64,000 nucleotides of DNA from positions 25,892,185-25,956,184 of the forward strand of contig OX421494.1 in assembly GCA_949126835.1 (NCBI GenBank), in the 5' to 3' direction. A program made the translations under genes and the position numbers. The notes beneath the pieces were generated by a model. The model had not been told where the DNA came from and did no database searches. It worked only from the letters and a program-made list of their open reading frames with translations. Positions within the stretch are counted from its first letter, which is position 1; the number at the start of each line of letters is the position of its first letter. The stretch is from Anisus vortex (Eukaryota > Mollusca > Gastropoda > Planorbidae). Shown here piece by piece: positions 11,690-24,965 of this stretch.

Positions 11690-12060
11690 TGCAAGATTTG
11701 AGCTGAAGTATAAATGCTAGATTTAATTTATGTAAGAAGTGTCATTAGTATACGAAGTAATTGATGTCAGATGTACATAATGCGTGTTCTAAATGATGCA
11801 AGATTTCATTGATGTAAGATGTTGTGAATGCGTGTTCTACATCATGCAAAATTTCATTGATGTAAGATGTCATGACTGCATGTTCTAAATGATGCAAATT
11901 TCATTGATGTAAGATTTCATGAATGCGTGTTCTAAATGGTGCAATATTTCATTGATGTAAGATGTCATGAATGCGTGTTCTAAATGATGCAAGATTTCAT
12001 TGATGTAAGATGTCACGAATGAAATGTACGTAATCTGAAATGTGCGTTCTAAGACACGTA
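11690..12060. repeat. 48-bp minisatellite, degenerate
   Basis: Unit of about 48 bp with the core TTCATTGATGTAAGATGTCA and GCGTGTTCTAAATGATGCAA. Five or six recognisable units, left ones more diverged. Confidence 0.85.
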
Positions 12061-12164
12061 AGATACCATTAATGTGAGTTGTTAATGAAGTGTGGTGTCT
12101 TTCGTGTGTTTTAACTTGGTGTGGAATCTGTAGTTTATGAACTAAAAGTTGCCAAATGTTTTGC

Positions 12165-12591
12165 TGTGATATATACTCAATGTGAGACTTAATATAAATA
12201 TGATATAAATGTTCAATGTGAGACTTAATATAAATATGATATAAATGTTCAATGTGAGACTTAATATAAATATGATATAAATGTTCAATGTGAGATTTAA
12301 TATATATTAGATATATATATATTCAATGTGAGGCTTAATATAGATGTATAAATGTTCAATGCGAGACTAAATAGAGATGTGATATTTATATTCAATGTGA
12401 GACTTAATATAAATATGATATAAATGTTCATTGTGAGACTTAATATAAATATGATATAAATGTTCAATATGAGACTTAATATAAATATGATATAAATGTT
12501 CAATATGAGACTTAATATAAATATGATATAAATGTTCATTGTGGGACTTAATATAGATGTCATATAAATGTTCAATGAGAGACTTAATATA

Positions 12592-12642
<51 letters not shown>

Positions 12643-12690
12643 GCGAGACTTAATATAGATTAGATATATGTATACATTCAATGCGAGATG
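12165..12690. repeat. 36-bp minisatellite with internal (TA)n
   Basis: Unit of 36 bp (TCAATGTGAGACTTAATATA plus AATATGATATAAATGT), about 14 copies, with a (TA)n expansion at about 12596-12637. Because 36 is a multiple of three it stays open on the minus strand for over 100 codons. These frames are not genes. Confidence 0.92.
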
Positions 12691-12699
12691 TAATATACA

Positions 12700-13384
12700 T
12701 GTGATATGTAAAAAAAATAAAAGACCTATGAGCTGTAATGGCCATTCTATTTTTCATCCTGTCTCTATGCACTATCAATATACATCTATACAGCAAGGGG
12801 AGTGTACTCAGTATGAACCACTCTAACACATCATGTATTGATTTGTATGGCAGTCTGTATTTGTTATTACATTCTCTTATGTAAATATATATATACGTGT
12901 ATATGTGTGGTCTAAAAATATGACAGATAAAAAGAAAAAAAACACTTTTTGATTCAATCATTCATATTTCTTACTATAGGGAATAAAAGACAAGACAGTA
13001 AAAAAATCAACATAATTATCTTGTCAGAGAGTGCACTATTATTTCTTTAAATTCAAGTCTATTTTCCATATTTCTGTAATGTTATCTTTGTTCTTTTGCA
13101 CTTCAAACTATATTATTATAATTAGGACTTGTTTGAACTGCTGGTCCAGGATAAATGCAAAAGAAGTGGTTTGCATTATAATTATTTATTTTTTTCTAAT
13201 ATAATAATCTATATATTGCTATTTTATTTTAGGTAAGAAAACTCTTGTTCATACTAAAAGTTCAGTCTTTTTTTTAAAGTTAAATAGCTTTTTATAATAG
13301 AAAATTAAAAAAAAAAGGAATTCTCTTTCTTACCAAATGACATTTAAATATGGAATGGGTTGTTAGAATTGGTCACGAAAAAAC
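12700..13384. other. AT-rich non-coding stretch
   Basis: No gene or repeat that I can support. Confidence 0.5.
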
Positions 13385-13452
13385 AAAACATATAAACTCG
13401 GGCTGTGGATAAGAGGTGGACGCAATAATCTACTACTGTAGACACGATAGTT
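13385..13452 (+). mobile_element. LINE 3' UTR scrap next to the 46-bp array
   Basis: ACTCGGGCTGTGGATAAG, GGACGCAATAATCTACT and a GTAAGATAA tail match the last 70 bp of the CR1-type family. The tail merges directly into the tandem array. Confidence 0.65.
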
Positions 13453-16404
13453 TGTAACTTGTAAGATAACATAAGACTTAAGATTACAACAATAGTTTAA
13501 ACTCGCTGTAAGATAAAATACGACATAAAATTACAACAATAGTTTAAACTCGCAGTAAGATAATATAAGACAGATGATTACATCATTACAACAATAGTTA
13601 AAACTCGCTGTAAGATAATATAAGACATATGATTACAATAGTTTAAACTAGCTGTAAGATAATATAAGACATATGATTACAACATTACAACAATAATTTA
13701 AACTCGCTGTAAGATAATATAAGACATATGATTACAACATTACAACAATAATTTAAACTCGCTGTAAGATATTAAGACATAAAATTACAACATTACAACA
13801 ATAGTTTAAACTCGCTGTAAGATAATATAAGACATATGATTACAACATTACAACAATAGTTTAAAATACCCTGTAAATAACATAAGTCATAAGATTACAA
13901 CAATAGTTTAAACAGCCTGTAAGATAACATAAGACATAAGATTACAACAATTGTTTAAACACCCTGTAAATAACATAAGTCATAAGATTACAACAATAGT
14001 TTAAACAGCCTGTAAGATAACATAAGACATAAGATTACAACAATAGTTTAAACTCGCTATAAGATAACATAAGACATAAGATTACAACAATAGTTTAAAC
14101 TCGCTGTAAGATAACATAAGACATAAGATTACAACAATAGTTTAACTCACTGCAAGATAACATAAGACAAAAGATTACAACAATAGTTTAACTCACTGTA
14201 AGATAACATAAGACATAAGATTACAACAATTGTTTAACTCACTGTAAGATAACATAAGACATAAGATTACTACAATAGTTTAACTCACTGTAAGATAACA
14301 TAAGACATAAAATTACAACAATAGTTTAACTCACTGTAAGATAACATAAGACAAAAGATTACAACAATAGTTTAACTCACTGTAAGATAACATAAGACAT
14401 AAGATTACAACAATAGTTTAACTCACTGTAAGATAACATAAGACATAAAATTACAACAATAGTTTAACTCACTGTAAGATAACATAAGACAAAAGATTAC
14501 AACAATAGTTTAACTCACTGTAAGATAACATAAGACATAAGATTACAACAATAGTTTAACTCACTGTAAGATAACATAAGACATAAGATTACTACAATAG
14601 TTTAACTCACTGTAAGATAACATAAGACATAAAATTACAACAATAGTTTAACTCACTGTAAGATAACATAAGACATAAGATTACAACAATAGTTTAACTC
14701 ACTGTAAGATAACATAAGACATAAGATTACAACAATAGTTTAACTCACTGTAAGATAACATAAGACATAAGATTACAACAATAGTTTAACTCACTGTAAG
14801 ATAACATAAGACATAAGATTACAACAATAGTTTACCTCACTGTAAGATAACATAATACGTAAGATTACAACAATAGTTTAACTCACTGTAAGATAACATA
14901 AGACATAAGATTACGACAATAGTTTAACTCACTGTAAGATAACATAAGACATAAGATTACGACAATAGTTTAACCCACTGTAAGATAACATAAGACATAA
15001 AATTACAACAATAGTTTAACTCACTGTAAGATAACATAAGACATAAGATTACAACAATAGTTTAACTCACTGTAAGATAACATAAGACATAAGATTACAA
15101 CAATAGTTTAACTCACTGTAAGATAACATAAGACATAAAATTACAACAATAGTTTAACTCACTGTAAGATAACATAAGACATAAGATTACAACAATAGTT
15201 TAACTCACTGTAAGATAACATAATACATAAGATTACGACAATAGTTTAACTCACTGTAAGATAACATAAGACATAAGATTACGACAATAGTTTAACTCAC
15301 TGTAAGATAACATAAGACATAAAATTACAACAATAGTTTAACTCACTGTAAGATAACATAAGACATAAGATTACAACAATAGTTTAACTCAATGTAAGAT
15401 AACATAAGACATAAAATTACAACAATAGTTTAACTCACTGAAAGATAACATAAGACATAAGATTACAACAATAGTTTAACTCACTGTAAGATAACATAAG
15501 ACATAAGATTACGACAATAGTTTAACTCACTGTAAGATAACATAAGACATAAAATTACAACAATAGTTTAACTCACTGTAAGATAACATAAGACATAAGA
15601 TTACAACAATAGTTTAACTCACTGTAAGATAACATAAGACATAAGATTACAACAATAGTTTAACTCACTGTAAGATAACATAAGACATAAGATTACAACA
15701 ATAGTTTAACTCACTGTAAGATAACATAAGACATAAGATTACAACAATAGTTTAACTCACTGTAAGATAACATAAGACATAAGATTACAACAATAGTTTA
15801 ACTCACTGTAAGATAACATAATACATAAGATTACAACAATAGTTTAACTCACTGTAAGATAACATAAGACATAAGATTACGACAATAGTTTAACTCACTG
15901 TAAGATAACATAAGACATAAGATTACGACAATAGTTTAACCCACTGTAAGATAACATAAGACATAAAATTACAACAATAGTTTAACTCACTGTAAGATAA
16001 CATAAGACATAAGATTACAACAATAGTTTAACTCACTGTAAGATAACATAAGACATAAAATTACAACAATAGTTTAACTCACTGAAAGATAACATAAGAC
16101 ATAAGATTACAACAATAGTTTAACTCACTGTAAGATAACATAAGACATAAAATTACAACAATAGTTTAACTCACTGTAAGATAACATAAGACATAAGATT
16201 ACAACAATAGTTTAACTCACTGTAAGATAACATAAGACATAAGATTACAACAATAGTTTAACTCACTGTAAGATAACATAAGACATAAGATTACGACAAT
16301 AGTTTAACTCACTGTAAGATAACATAAGACATAAGATTACAACAATAGTTTAACTCACTGTAAGATAACATAAGACATAAGATTACGACAATAGTTTAAC
16401 TCAC
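13453..16404. repeat. 46-bp satellite array, about 62 units
   Basis: The unit is TAAGATAACATAAGACATAA, GATTACAACAATAGTTTAAC, TCACTG (46 bp). The left third has diverged units, several lengthened by a 9-bp internal duplication (ACATTACAA). From about 14130 the array is nearly uniform. Variant units (TTTAACCCACTG) recur 966 bp apart (14971 and 15937), exactly 21 units, so blocks were amplified. The right edge is abrupt at 16404. Confidence 0.97.
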
Positions 16405-17570
16405 TGAAGAACGCTTATTAATACGCTTTGCCCCGTGCTTAGAAAGCCATCCTCCTACGACGGCCGTAGGCACATAGCACCCCCCGCACATCCACACACG
16501 AAACATTCTACTGCAACATTGTAAATATTCTCACACCGATTGCAATTTGCATAATTATTGTCCGTCACGTAAGCCATTGACGAAGCCGTAGGCGCTCGCA
16601 GGCAAATAAAATTAAAGGCAATCAAAATAATCTGTGCCACGTGACATCACTCGGTCGTTACAACTACAGAGCTGGAAACATTACTTGAACAAAATTATGT
16701 ATTATAATAATGCCTGTAAGAATTTCTGGACATTTTTATGTTGTCATGCTAAGCTGGTTTTATTATTATGGTAGGAAAGATGAATAATAAATAAGTAGGC
16801 CTACTGGACCATGGAAAATAGCGTTCATGGTTATCTTATCCTGTAAAGCAACAAAAGAATGAAATATTTGTGTTAATTATAGTTTTACTTTATACGTATA
16901 GTTTTTGTTTAACTGTGTCTACAAATTATCTCCCATATAGGCCTAATTCTACCACAATGCTACTTCCTCGTTTATAAATTATTTTCTTTCTTGGGCTAGT
17001 TAAAGAAGCCCTACAAAAATAAATATAACAGTACTTTTTTTAACTTAATAAAACAAAATTCAAAGTCCTTTAAAATAATATAGAACAAACAACAACAATT
17101 GGAAACAAATTCAATTTATATACAATTTATTTAGTTATACAAATGACACTAAATTCATCAATTACTTACAATCTCACGAAAATAAACTACACAAGACTCA
17201 ATAAGACTCTATATAAATATCCCCCGCCGACGGATTATTCTAGATGAAAAGTTTTAGATGACATAATTTATTATAAATTACGGTAATGTTGAAAGTTTGA
17301 GAAAAAATGCATAGTCTTCTATGTTCTAAACAAAGACAACAACAAAATTACAATTAGAGCAAACAATAATTTGTGAAGTCCACTCGCCATGGCGATCATT
17401 TGGGGTAAATCCAGTATAACATTTGGTGGAAATATGTTTTATAAAGGTATAGGTAACAATAAGATCAATATTAATGAATTTGTTTTGAAACGAAATCTTG
17501 TCACATAATCAGAGGCAATATCTAAGGCCCATGTGTTTGTTTCTGTGTGTACATTCAATGCCACCTGAGA
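16405..17570. other. Unique non-coding stretch
   Basis: No gene. Slightly GC-richer for the first 250 bp, then AT-rich. Confidence 0.5.
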
Positions 17571-18004
17571 CTCGTTGAATTCTAGATCACCTCTGATGCT
17601 AGAATCACCTTATCTCTAAATCACCTTTTTATATTAGAATCACTATCTCACTATATCACCTCTGACCGCAGGAATCATTTTTTACTACATCACCTCTGAT
17701 GCTAGAATCACCTTATCTCTAAATCACCTTTTTATATTAGAATCACTATCTCATTATATCACCTCTGACCGCAGGAATCATTTTCTCACAACATCACCTC
17801 TTATGCAGTAATCACTATCTCACTACCACATCTCTTATGCGGTAATCCCAATCTCACTACATCACCTCTGGTGCAAGAATCACAATCTCACTACATCACC
17901 TCTGGTGCAAGAATCACTATCTCACTACATCACCCCTGGTGCAAGAATCACTATCTCACTACATCACCTCTGGTGCAAGAATCACTATCTCACTACATCA
18001 CCCT
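17571..18004. repeat. 34-bp minisatellite and related longer units
   Basis: The right part is TCTCACTACATCACCTCTGG plus TGCAAGAATCACTA (34 bp), four or five near-identical units. Leftward the units diverge into longer variants with a duplicated block (CTCTGATGCTAGAATCACCT at about 17590 and 17696). Confidence 0.85.
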
Positions 18005-18345
18005 GTTTGAAGAAAGCGCTGTTTTTTTCTTGGACTGTTGGTGTTTAACTCTTGGTGTCCGAATCCACTGGGTGGGGGGAAAAATCGATCCCCTCTGGAC
18101 AAACTTACCCAGATTAAGTCAATATCGATATCTCGACCCTGTCTTGTGTTCAAGACAGTCTGGCTACCCATCTTTACTCAGAAAGTTATTAAACGAATAC
18201 GTCGGTTAAATCCCAATGAATATTTTTTGGGCGATACTTTATTTATAATATTAAGCATATAGTTCTAAACACTGTAAAAGCCTATTAAGTTAACGGTTGA
18301 AAACAAAAACAGTTGAATTGTGCTGGTTAAAGCTATATATAATAC
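18005..18345. other. Non-coding stretch
   Basis: No supported feature. An open frame entering from the 34-bp array is a repeat artefact. Confidence 0.5.
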
Positions 18346-18560
18346 AAGCTAAATTCCCCGGCGTTGCCCGGGGCAAAATTAAATAGGCCTGTATAAACTA
18401 CGGATACAAATGATAAACTACAATGAACAGAAAGCTTTAAATCTAATCATTCAAAAATATATTATTTTTTACTAAAGACATTTAGGAAAGTAATTTAAAA
18501 TAAATATTGTAATCCGTTTAAAAATAGGTAAATCTTTGTATTTAAAATTGAGTGGATTAA
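18346..18560 (-). mobile_element. Helitron-like 3' end
   Basis: Read on the minus strand it ends in a perfect 6-bp hairpin (CCCCGG, loop GCAACG, CCGGGG) followed by AATTTAGCTTG and T. About 200 bp inward match the element at 50750-51220, including AGGAAAGTAATTTAAAATAA on the plus strand. Canonical Helitrons end CTRR; CTTG is non-standard, so the class is inferred. Confidence 0.55.
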
Positions 18561-19245
18561 CATTATTTTTTTAAAGACATTTTCTTTGTCCTAAGAAGTG
18601 TATCTGCGACTTGTTCACAATGACATAATATTAATAATATTTTTTGACATGAAAACTTTTTGAGCTTCGTGGACATTCTTAGCTCAACCATTAAATTACT
18701 ACAAGCATTTCTTGACATAATCAGTAGAAATTGTGTAGATGAAATCCAAACTCCATTTTTGTCAGAAGCAAGCTCGATAGCATCAGTGATAGCGACAATT
18801 CAATTGAACAGTGTGACATAACAGATTTGTAACTGCCGAAATCACGAGACGAAAAAAAAAAAAAGAAAGCTTTTGACAAATACCAAATACGAGATTCACT
18901 CTCCAAATAAGCTCGTCAAGATGAACTTGACGAGACTGGAAACCTTTGAGAGATCTCTTTTGTCTAAACTATCAGACCCTGAAATCATAACTGTCGTTGA
19001 TTTTGGTGGGAATAATTTGTATTGTATCTTGACAAAAAAAACACGACATCGCAATTACAGTTGAGTTGCATCACGTGAGATCTAACAATCATATTGCATT
19101 GAAATGGGGTGAGGGGGGAGGGCGTCGTAAGGAGAAATAAAAATAGGAGGAAGGGGGGGGGGCTCTAAGGACAAGGCGTTACGAGGGTAGATGACTGAAC
19201 TGTTAGTGAGGAGGCAAACATAGGTAGTTTAAATTTCAATTTTAA
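18561..19245. other. Non-coding stretch with G-rich segment
   Basis: No gene. G-runs at about 19105-19165 could form a quadruplex. Open frames of about 60 codons here show no recognisable motif. Confidence 0.5.
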
Positions 19246-19318
19246 CCCTTCCCGTACCGACCTACTTCTATCTATGCTGCCTTCAGTTCCGCTATATACG
19301 CGCCCGGGACTGTAAGGG
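19246..19318 (+). mobile_element. 73-bp piggyBac-like micro-MITE, copy B
   Basis: TTAA at 19242-19245 and 19319-19322. Same length and almost the same sequence as copies at 9772 (opposite strand) and 37856. Contains CTATATACGCGCCCGGG near the right end. Confidence 0.88.
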
Positions 19319-19461
19319 TTAAAAGCCTTTATCACAACTAGAAACTCTCGGAACAGAAAAGCAAAGTAAGAAAAATACGTAAAGCATCAATCTCTAAATT
19401 AGAAATAGAACTCAATAACAACGTGTATTCCTTAAGCTAGAACAATTGCATATAAATATTT

Positions 19462-19650
19462 TTTTTTTCTTCTCAAAGTGGCATTCGGGCATGGAATGGG
19501 TTGCCTGGACAAACCAGGAAACCAGTAACTTAACATCATTTAAAACATGAATAAAAATGGAAGACTATACTCGGGTCACAAATGAACGTAGGACGCAATA
19601 ACATTCTTTATAGAAGGTGCGTCTATAATCTATAAGATAAGATAAGCTTC
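19462..19650 (+). mobile_element. 3' end of CR1-type LINE family
   Basis: SGIRAWNGLPGQTRKP can be read, then frame loss, then the GTAGGACGCAATAA and AGAAGGTGCGTCTATAAT blocks and an AAGATAAGATAAG tail. It retains the intact TTAA that is duplicated in the 9656 copy. Confidence 0.85.
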
Positions 19651-22600
19651 ATGAAAGGTTGAGGTGTTAATCCTTAAAAATCACTACTAAGTGTAAAATA
19701 CAAAACGGGAAACTATCCTTGTGCCATTATAGGACAAATACCATTTGTACTTTTAAATAACAACAACTGTTTTTCAAATTCTTCAGAATATAATTGTTTA
19801 TTTAGACGTTAAAGTGATCACAATGATAAAAGAGTTAAACTAATGCACTCTCAAACTATATAAGTTAACCCTTACGATATTAACGCAAGCACTCTGGGAC
19901 AAAATTAATGTGCATTATTCTTTCACTTTTTACATTAAGACTCTAATGGTGTTGGTTTTTAATTTTCTCCACTTGACCAGCTCAAGTTTCCATTGACAGT
20001 GTCTGATACAGTTTTTTCAATAATCATAAATGGTTTCTAAATCTTGCCTGGCCATAATTTTTTTTTTGACATTACTACGCATATGCCAGGATATCATTCA
20101 CCGAAAGGCAAGAAGGATAACACAATATGCCACGTAGCCATTCACAAACTAAAAAAAAAAAACTCTAATATTTAAAAAATATATACAAACGGAAATATAC
20201 CGCCTGAAACTATGACATTCCAACACTGTGGCCAATGGGCGCCACTCCCCCTTCACCGCCCGAGCCTTGCCCTCCCCTCCCCCTATATAGTATATTTACA
20301 TCCAAGCTAATGGCAAGAAAGTGAAGCGGTAAATTCTTTAATTACATCCTCTTTACTATACACTGCAAGGTTTCCTTTTATTTTCTTTCCTTTTTTTTGT
20401 GTATCTTCTCTTCTAATGGCAGCAGTGGGCCGCACTAAAGGAAGAAGCAATTATTTCGTCTTGAAGCAAATTCACAGCTTGAAATGACAGCGGTTCAGTT
20501 AACCATCTCCCAGCTATTACAACTTCTACTATACTGTTGTGCTAAGAACATAAGTGCTTACAAGGAAAGACCCTTTTTTTTGTGTGGTCAAAACCATTTA
20601 ATGGTGCTTGTCTTTTTTTTTATTGACTCGTATTAAATGGAAACCGTTTTATTCCTTCCCCCTTCTCTCTCTCTCTCCTTCTCTCTCTCGTGCTATGAAT
20701 CATGTCCTTTTTTTCTTTTCTATAATAGGATTCTTTCCATTTCACACCCTCCTACTCCATCTCTATTTTGTATAGACTGTAGACGGGCACTTCTTTGACC
20801 TGGCTACTAAACAAGACTTGAGTGTTTGGGACGTCGCTGTCCATTTCTAGCCTTTTCTAGACAACTCTTGACCATATTGGTCAACATAGAAGGGTGGGTG
20901 AGGAGGATGGCAAAAAACAATTTTACACTGATGACAACAAATGAACAATATTATATTTTCTACATAGTACATAAGTACAATAGAGGCATAGTCATAGACA
21001 GCTAGCAAAATTATAACGTTGGTAAATAATATAAAATATTATTGAAATAATTATAATAGTAATAAATGAATTGATTTAAGATACCGCGAAAAAAATTACA
21101 GGGCGCTCTGGCCAACATTTTGAAAAAGAAAATTATAAATAGTTTATTTTTGTTTTAAACATGCTTGTTTACAATCGGTGTTTGTTGTTGTTTTTTTTGG
21201 TTTTGTTGTTGTTGTGTTTCTTGCAATTGTGTCGTAAAACGTTGTCATGTGATACAACAAACAATTAACTACGCTCAGATAACCAGGCCCATAATTCCAA
21301 CCAATCTCGTGTGGGAGAAATGTCCTTCAATGACCCGCGTTAATGTGACCTTTAAGAATTTAGACCATGCTTCATTAAATTTCATTGGCAGGCATTGAAA
21401 GCGTTCTAATGCATAAGTGAAGCACTATAAAACTGATTTAGGATATAACCAAAACAAATAAAATTTCCCTTGGTCGAAGATCTTTCAAAAAGGGCTCGCT
21501 GAGTTGATTCCATTACATAATTAATTTTAACAATTTATGCAACAATATTGTTGTTTTATTCTAATTCCTAATGACTAATTAATACACATGATATTATTGC
21601 CCTGTCTCTAGGACAAGGTTGTGGTTCAACAATAATTACGTAAATTTTTGAACAATTGGAAAGAAGAAAAGACACGATAAAACATTAAAAGGTAATTTTA
21701 ATGACATAAGAAAACTTAGTTGTTGTTGTTGTCGATAAAACGATGTTTATAAACAGAAAATTTTACCCATAAATTGAAAGCGAGTGCTATTTATTTACAA
21801 AGATGAAAAAAAGTTCGTTTGTGTTTGATTTATTGACCAAACGTGCAAGGCCTTGATTGAGCTTGATTGATCTTTAATGTTATGGTAGACATATCTTATT
21901 ATAAGCAAAACATCGACAGTTTACAGCTGTAGAATAGGTATTCAGGGCATTGCAAGAGATTGTGTCGCCGTCGAATCGTTTCCCTCCCACTGATTTTTGG
22001 TTTGGTCACCAGGACAAGAATAGTAATATAGTCGTTCATAGAACGTTTCATATAGAATAATACTGCATGTAGTTCTTGATAATATTGAGTAATAAATAAT
22101 AATAGTGTCTTTATTGTTTTGAGATTGCCTCGCAAGTCCAAGTAGATTTGTTTATTTACAGTTGATTTTACTGTAGAGAGTTACCGTAGATGTATTTTTA
22201 TGACGTAATTTTTATGCTTTCTCGTTTCTTGTTTAAATTTTTTTTTTGCATTCGGAATGCTTCGGGTAAATCCATTTCGAGTACTTTCTGCACCGAAATC
22301 TATATAAGCGTATTAGTGCGTTTGTGTGTGTTTGTTGATTTCTGTTTAGCTATCAGTGAGGTTGTTACATGTAATATTTGTACTTAAGTTTAAGCATTAA
22401 ATTCTTCTTTCAAGATTGATCAAGTGTTTTGAGTTTTACTATAGTGACAGATAATAGCACACGAGTGAAGTTGTTACTTTTATATATTGAAACGTTTCAC
22501 CTTAACTTCTAGGTCAAGACTGTCATTGAACATTCACATGCCAATTATATTTCTCTTTTATTGCTTCACGAAAACATTACACTATACAAACAACAGCAAT

Positions 22601-22884
22601 AGAACCCTAATAATACCAGCGGTACTGAAATGTAACACGATTTTGTATAGTGGTTGTTTAATTTATGTTTTGTGAAAAAGAAACAAAAAATGGTTAGCAG
22701 TAGTCAAATCCAGAATGGCAATAGATAGTTTGGATATTTGAAATGTTTTATTTGTGTATTTATTTGATCTTCAACACAAATGTATACTTTATTTGCACAG
22801 ATTAAATGTATTTCATCAAAAGTGCATTAGGAAGACTCTGAGCAACAGTTGTTCTGATCATATAAACAATGAAGAAGTGTAAAC
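19651..22884. other. Long non-coding stretch
   Basis: No supported gene. It holds T-rich tracts and a (CT)n stretch at about 20664-20690. An 80-codon minus-strand frame at 21899-22141 starts DLRGNLKTIKTL, slightly like a LINE 3' region, but could not be supported further. Confidence 0.45.
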
Positions 22885-23250
22885 GTAGGTTTGATCGACC
22901 AACTATGGTACCACCTGGTTAAAAGAAGAAGAGCGAGTAGCCATGTCATGTACTGGGGATGCCAGAAAACAAACACCCCTCACTGTATTCTTACAGTTGG
23001 AAACCGAAGAATAGGAAGAGGCGACAAGGACACGCCCCATGTTGACCTGAAGAGGCGACAAGGACACGCCCCATGTTGACCTGAAGAGGCGACAAGGACA
23101 CGCCCCATGTTGACCTGAAGAGCAACCAGCAAGAGAATCTTGCAGTCCATCGGTGTAGATTTGGGATGACGTTGAGAAAGTTCCATCAGACAGAGAACTC
23201 TGGAAAATGTTGGTCTCCGAATGTTTGATGAGTAACGGACTACCTTAACT
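22885..23250 (+). pseudogene. LINE 3' remnant with an internal triplication
   Basis: The end reads DDVEKVPSDRELWKMLVSE in one frame, closing with a stop at about 23244. It is the D-R-x-x-W carboxy terminus typical of LINE reverse transcriptases. Upstream, a GRGDKD / RQGHAPC-like portion is spread over another frame. Between them a 34-bp unit (GAGGCGACAAGGACACGCCC plus CATGTTGACCTGAA) is repeated three times at 23018-23119, destroying the frame. Only the terminal 80-100 codons remain. Clade not determined. Confidence 0.6.
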
Positions 23251-23879
23251 CTTTTTTACGCAGTGGTCTAGTAACAATTAGCTGGTTAATACTCAATAAC
23301 TTTCGTTATCGTATCCAGTGTAAAAACGCCAGGGGTTTATTTTAATACTGGTCTGTTTGGGTATTTTTTGTATATACCTGTAAATTGTTAGGGGAAAGTA
23401 AAAGTTAATGGGCATTTTGCTGGTTAGACAAACCCTTGGTATGCCTTGCTCGATTAAACCAACAAACACTGCTTAGCCAGCCAGGTGGATTAAAATTATC
23501 TGTATTAATTTTTTTTCAACACATCTATTTCAAAATAAGCTTAACTCTAGCTTAGTCATGTGGTTCGACATACAGAGTTATTGAATTCTTGGCCCTTATA
23601 TGAGAAATCTGCAGACTCGGCTTATACCTAGTTTCCGTAAAAATAGGTCATCTAGGCCTGGACTAAAATTGGTTTACCATGCGAACAGTTCGTTAACCCT
23701 GTCGAATTGTCATGGAAGTGACGGTTATTAAATTGTCATACACAAAGGAAATCTCAGCCTATTCAACATCATCGATTGCCTGTCAGAGCGTTTCCTTCTT
23801 TCCGTCTCCCTGTCCTTGTTTCAAGTTTCAATTCCATGGGATTTCTTAGTCCTTAGTTATTAAAAATGTTTATATAACT
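23251..23879. other. AT-rich non-coding stretch
   Basis: No gene or repeat that I can support. Confidence 0.5.
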
Positions 23880-24400
23880 AGGTCGGTAATTTAAAGACAG
23901 ACCAAGGTTAATCGGTCATTGAGTTGGTCATTTTAATGGGTCACTGCTAATTAATGGTCTAGAATTTATCAAATTAAGTTATTAACGTGACAATTGATGT
24001 TTAAAGAGATCAAGTTTAATCAGTTTAAGACATAGAATCGAAAATGTAAACAGGCCAAGGTTAATCAGATGCATATCATGTCAGTTAAATGGGTAAAGGT
24101 AATTATTTGAATAGGTAAGTAGTTATCGAATACATACATTTTTAAACCATAGGGGCAATGCCAGTCGGTCATAAACAATCGGTAATTCAAGTAGTTCAGG
24201 GTTTATCGCTATATGAAAATGAGTCTGTCATTTAAACAGGTCATAGGTAGTCAGTCGAATGCATAACATGACGTGTCGGTTAATGAGGCCGATGTCCAAC
24301 CGTCATTGACCTAGGTCTCGGAAATAAATTGAGCGGCATTAATTCAATTTGAGGCATTATGATTGGTCGTTCCCCTATTGGGTCAAGGTTATATTAGTCA
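23880..24400. repeat. Very degenerate tandem-repeat-like segment
   Basis: Words such as AAACAGGCCAAGGTTAATCA recur in altered form near 23892, 24047 and 24232, with GGTCATT, AATGGGTC and GTCGGTTAAT between. This suggests an ancient, decayed minisatellite. Unit length is not certain. Confidence 0.35.
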
Positions 24401-24581
24401 CAGATACTGGATTATGGTCACACACACGCACACACATAAGACACACAAACACACATGCAAAGCTAGATCTATATGTTGATTTAAATCAAGATCAGTATTT
24501 CGGACATTTAACGTCGAATACATTTAAGTGATCCGGACTTGGATCACTCACTGAGCCATACATACAAACTCAATATTATTA

Positions 24582-24614
<33 letters not shown>

Positions 24615-24622
24615 TTCTCTTA

Positions 24623-24664
<42 letters not shown>
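24582..24664. repeat. (CT)n microsatellite
   Basis: CT dinucleotides with occasional TTT interruptions. The Leu/Ser-rich frame over it is spurious. Confidence 0.95.
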
Positions 24665-24666
<2 letters not shown>

Positions 24667-24845
24667 CTTATCAGGCATGAAAGTTACTTTTGTCAAAATA
24701 AAACGCGTCTCTTTCAAATATATTATTTATTGAGTTTACCATTTGACGAAAGACTAATTTGGTTTTTAGTAATGGTGGAGTTAAAGTTTACAAATGTTTA
24801 CTTTAAATGTATCTAGTGTACTCTTCAGATTTTAATATGAGCGAT

Positions 24846-24965
24846 AAGATTTTATATCAACTGTTTAGTGGTATAACTATATCAGCTAGTTATTTCTGTA
24901 GCTTTAAGATTTTATATCAACTGTTCAGTGGTATAACTATATCAGCAAGTTATTTCTGTAGCTTG
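24846..24965. repeat. 60-bp tandem duplication
   Basis: Two adjacent 60-bp units beginning AAGATTTTATATCAACTGTT, differing at about three positions. Confidence 0.95.

Noticed and set aside
12297..12681. Two minus-strand frames of over 100 codons, Ile/Tyr-rich
   Set aside because: The 36-bp repeat and (TA)n keep the frames open; no protein-like composition.
13453..16404. CRISPR-like array
   Set aside because: Units are contiguous 46-bp repeats without unique spacers, in a eukaryotic context.
18721..19064. 61- and 63-codon frames with mixed composition
   Set aside because: No recognisable motif, no conserved start or splice context; not enough to call a gene.
21899..22141. 80-codon minus frame beginning DLRGNLKTIKTL, LINE-like
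   Set aside because: Only the DLRG phrase is reminiscent of LINE 3' regions; no further motif could be aligned by eye.
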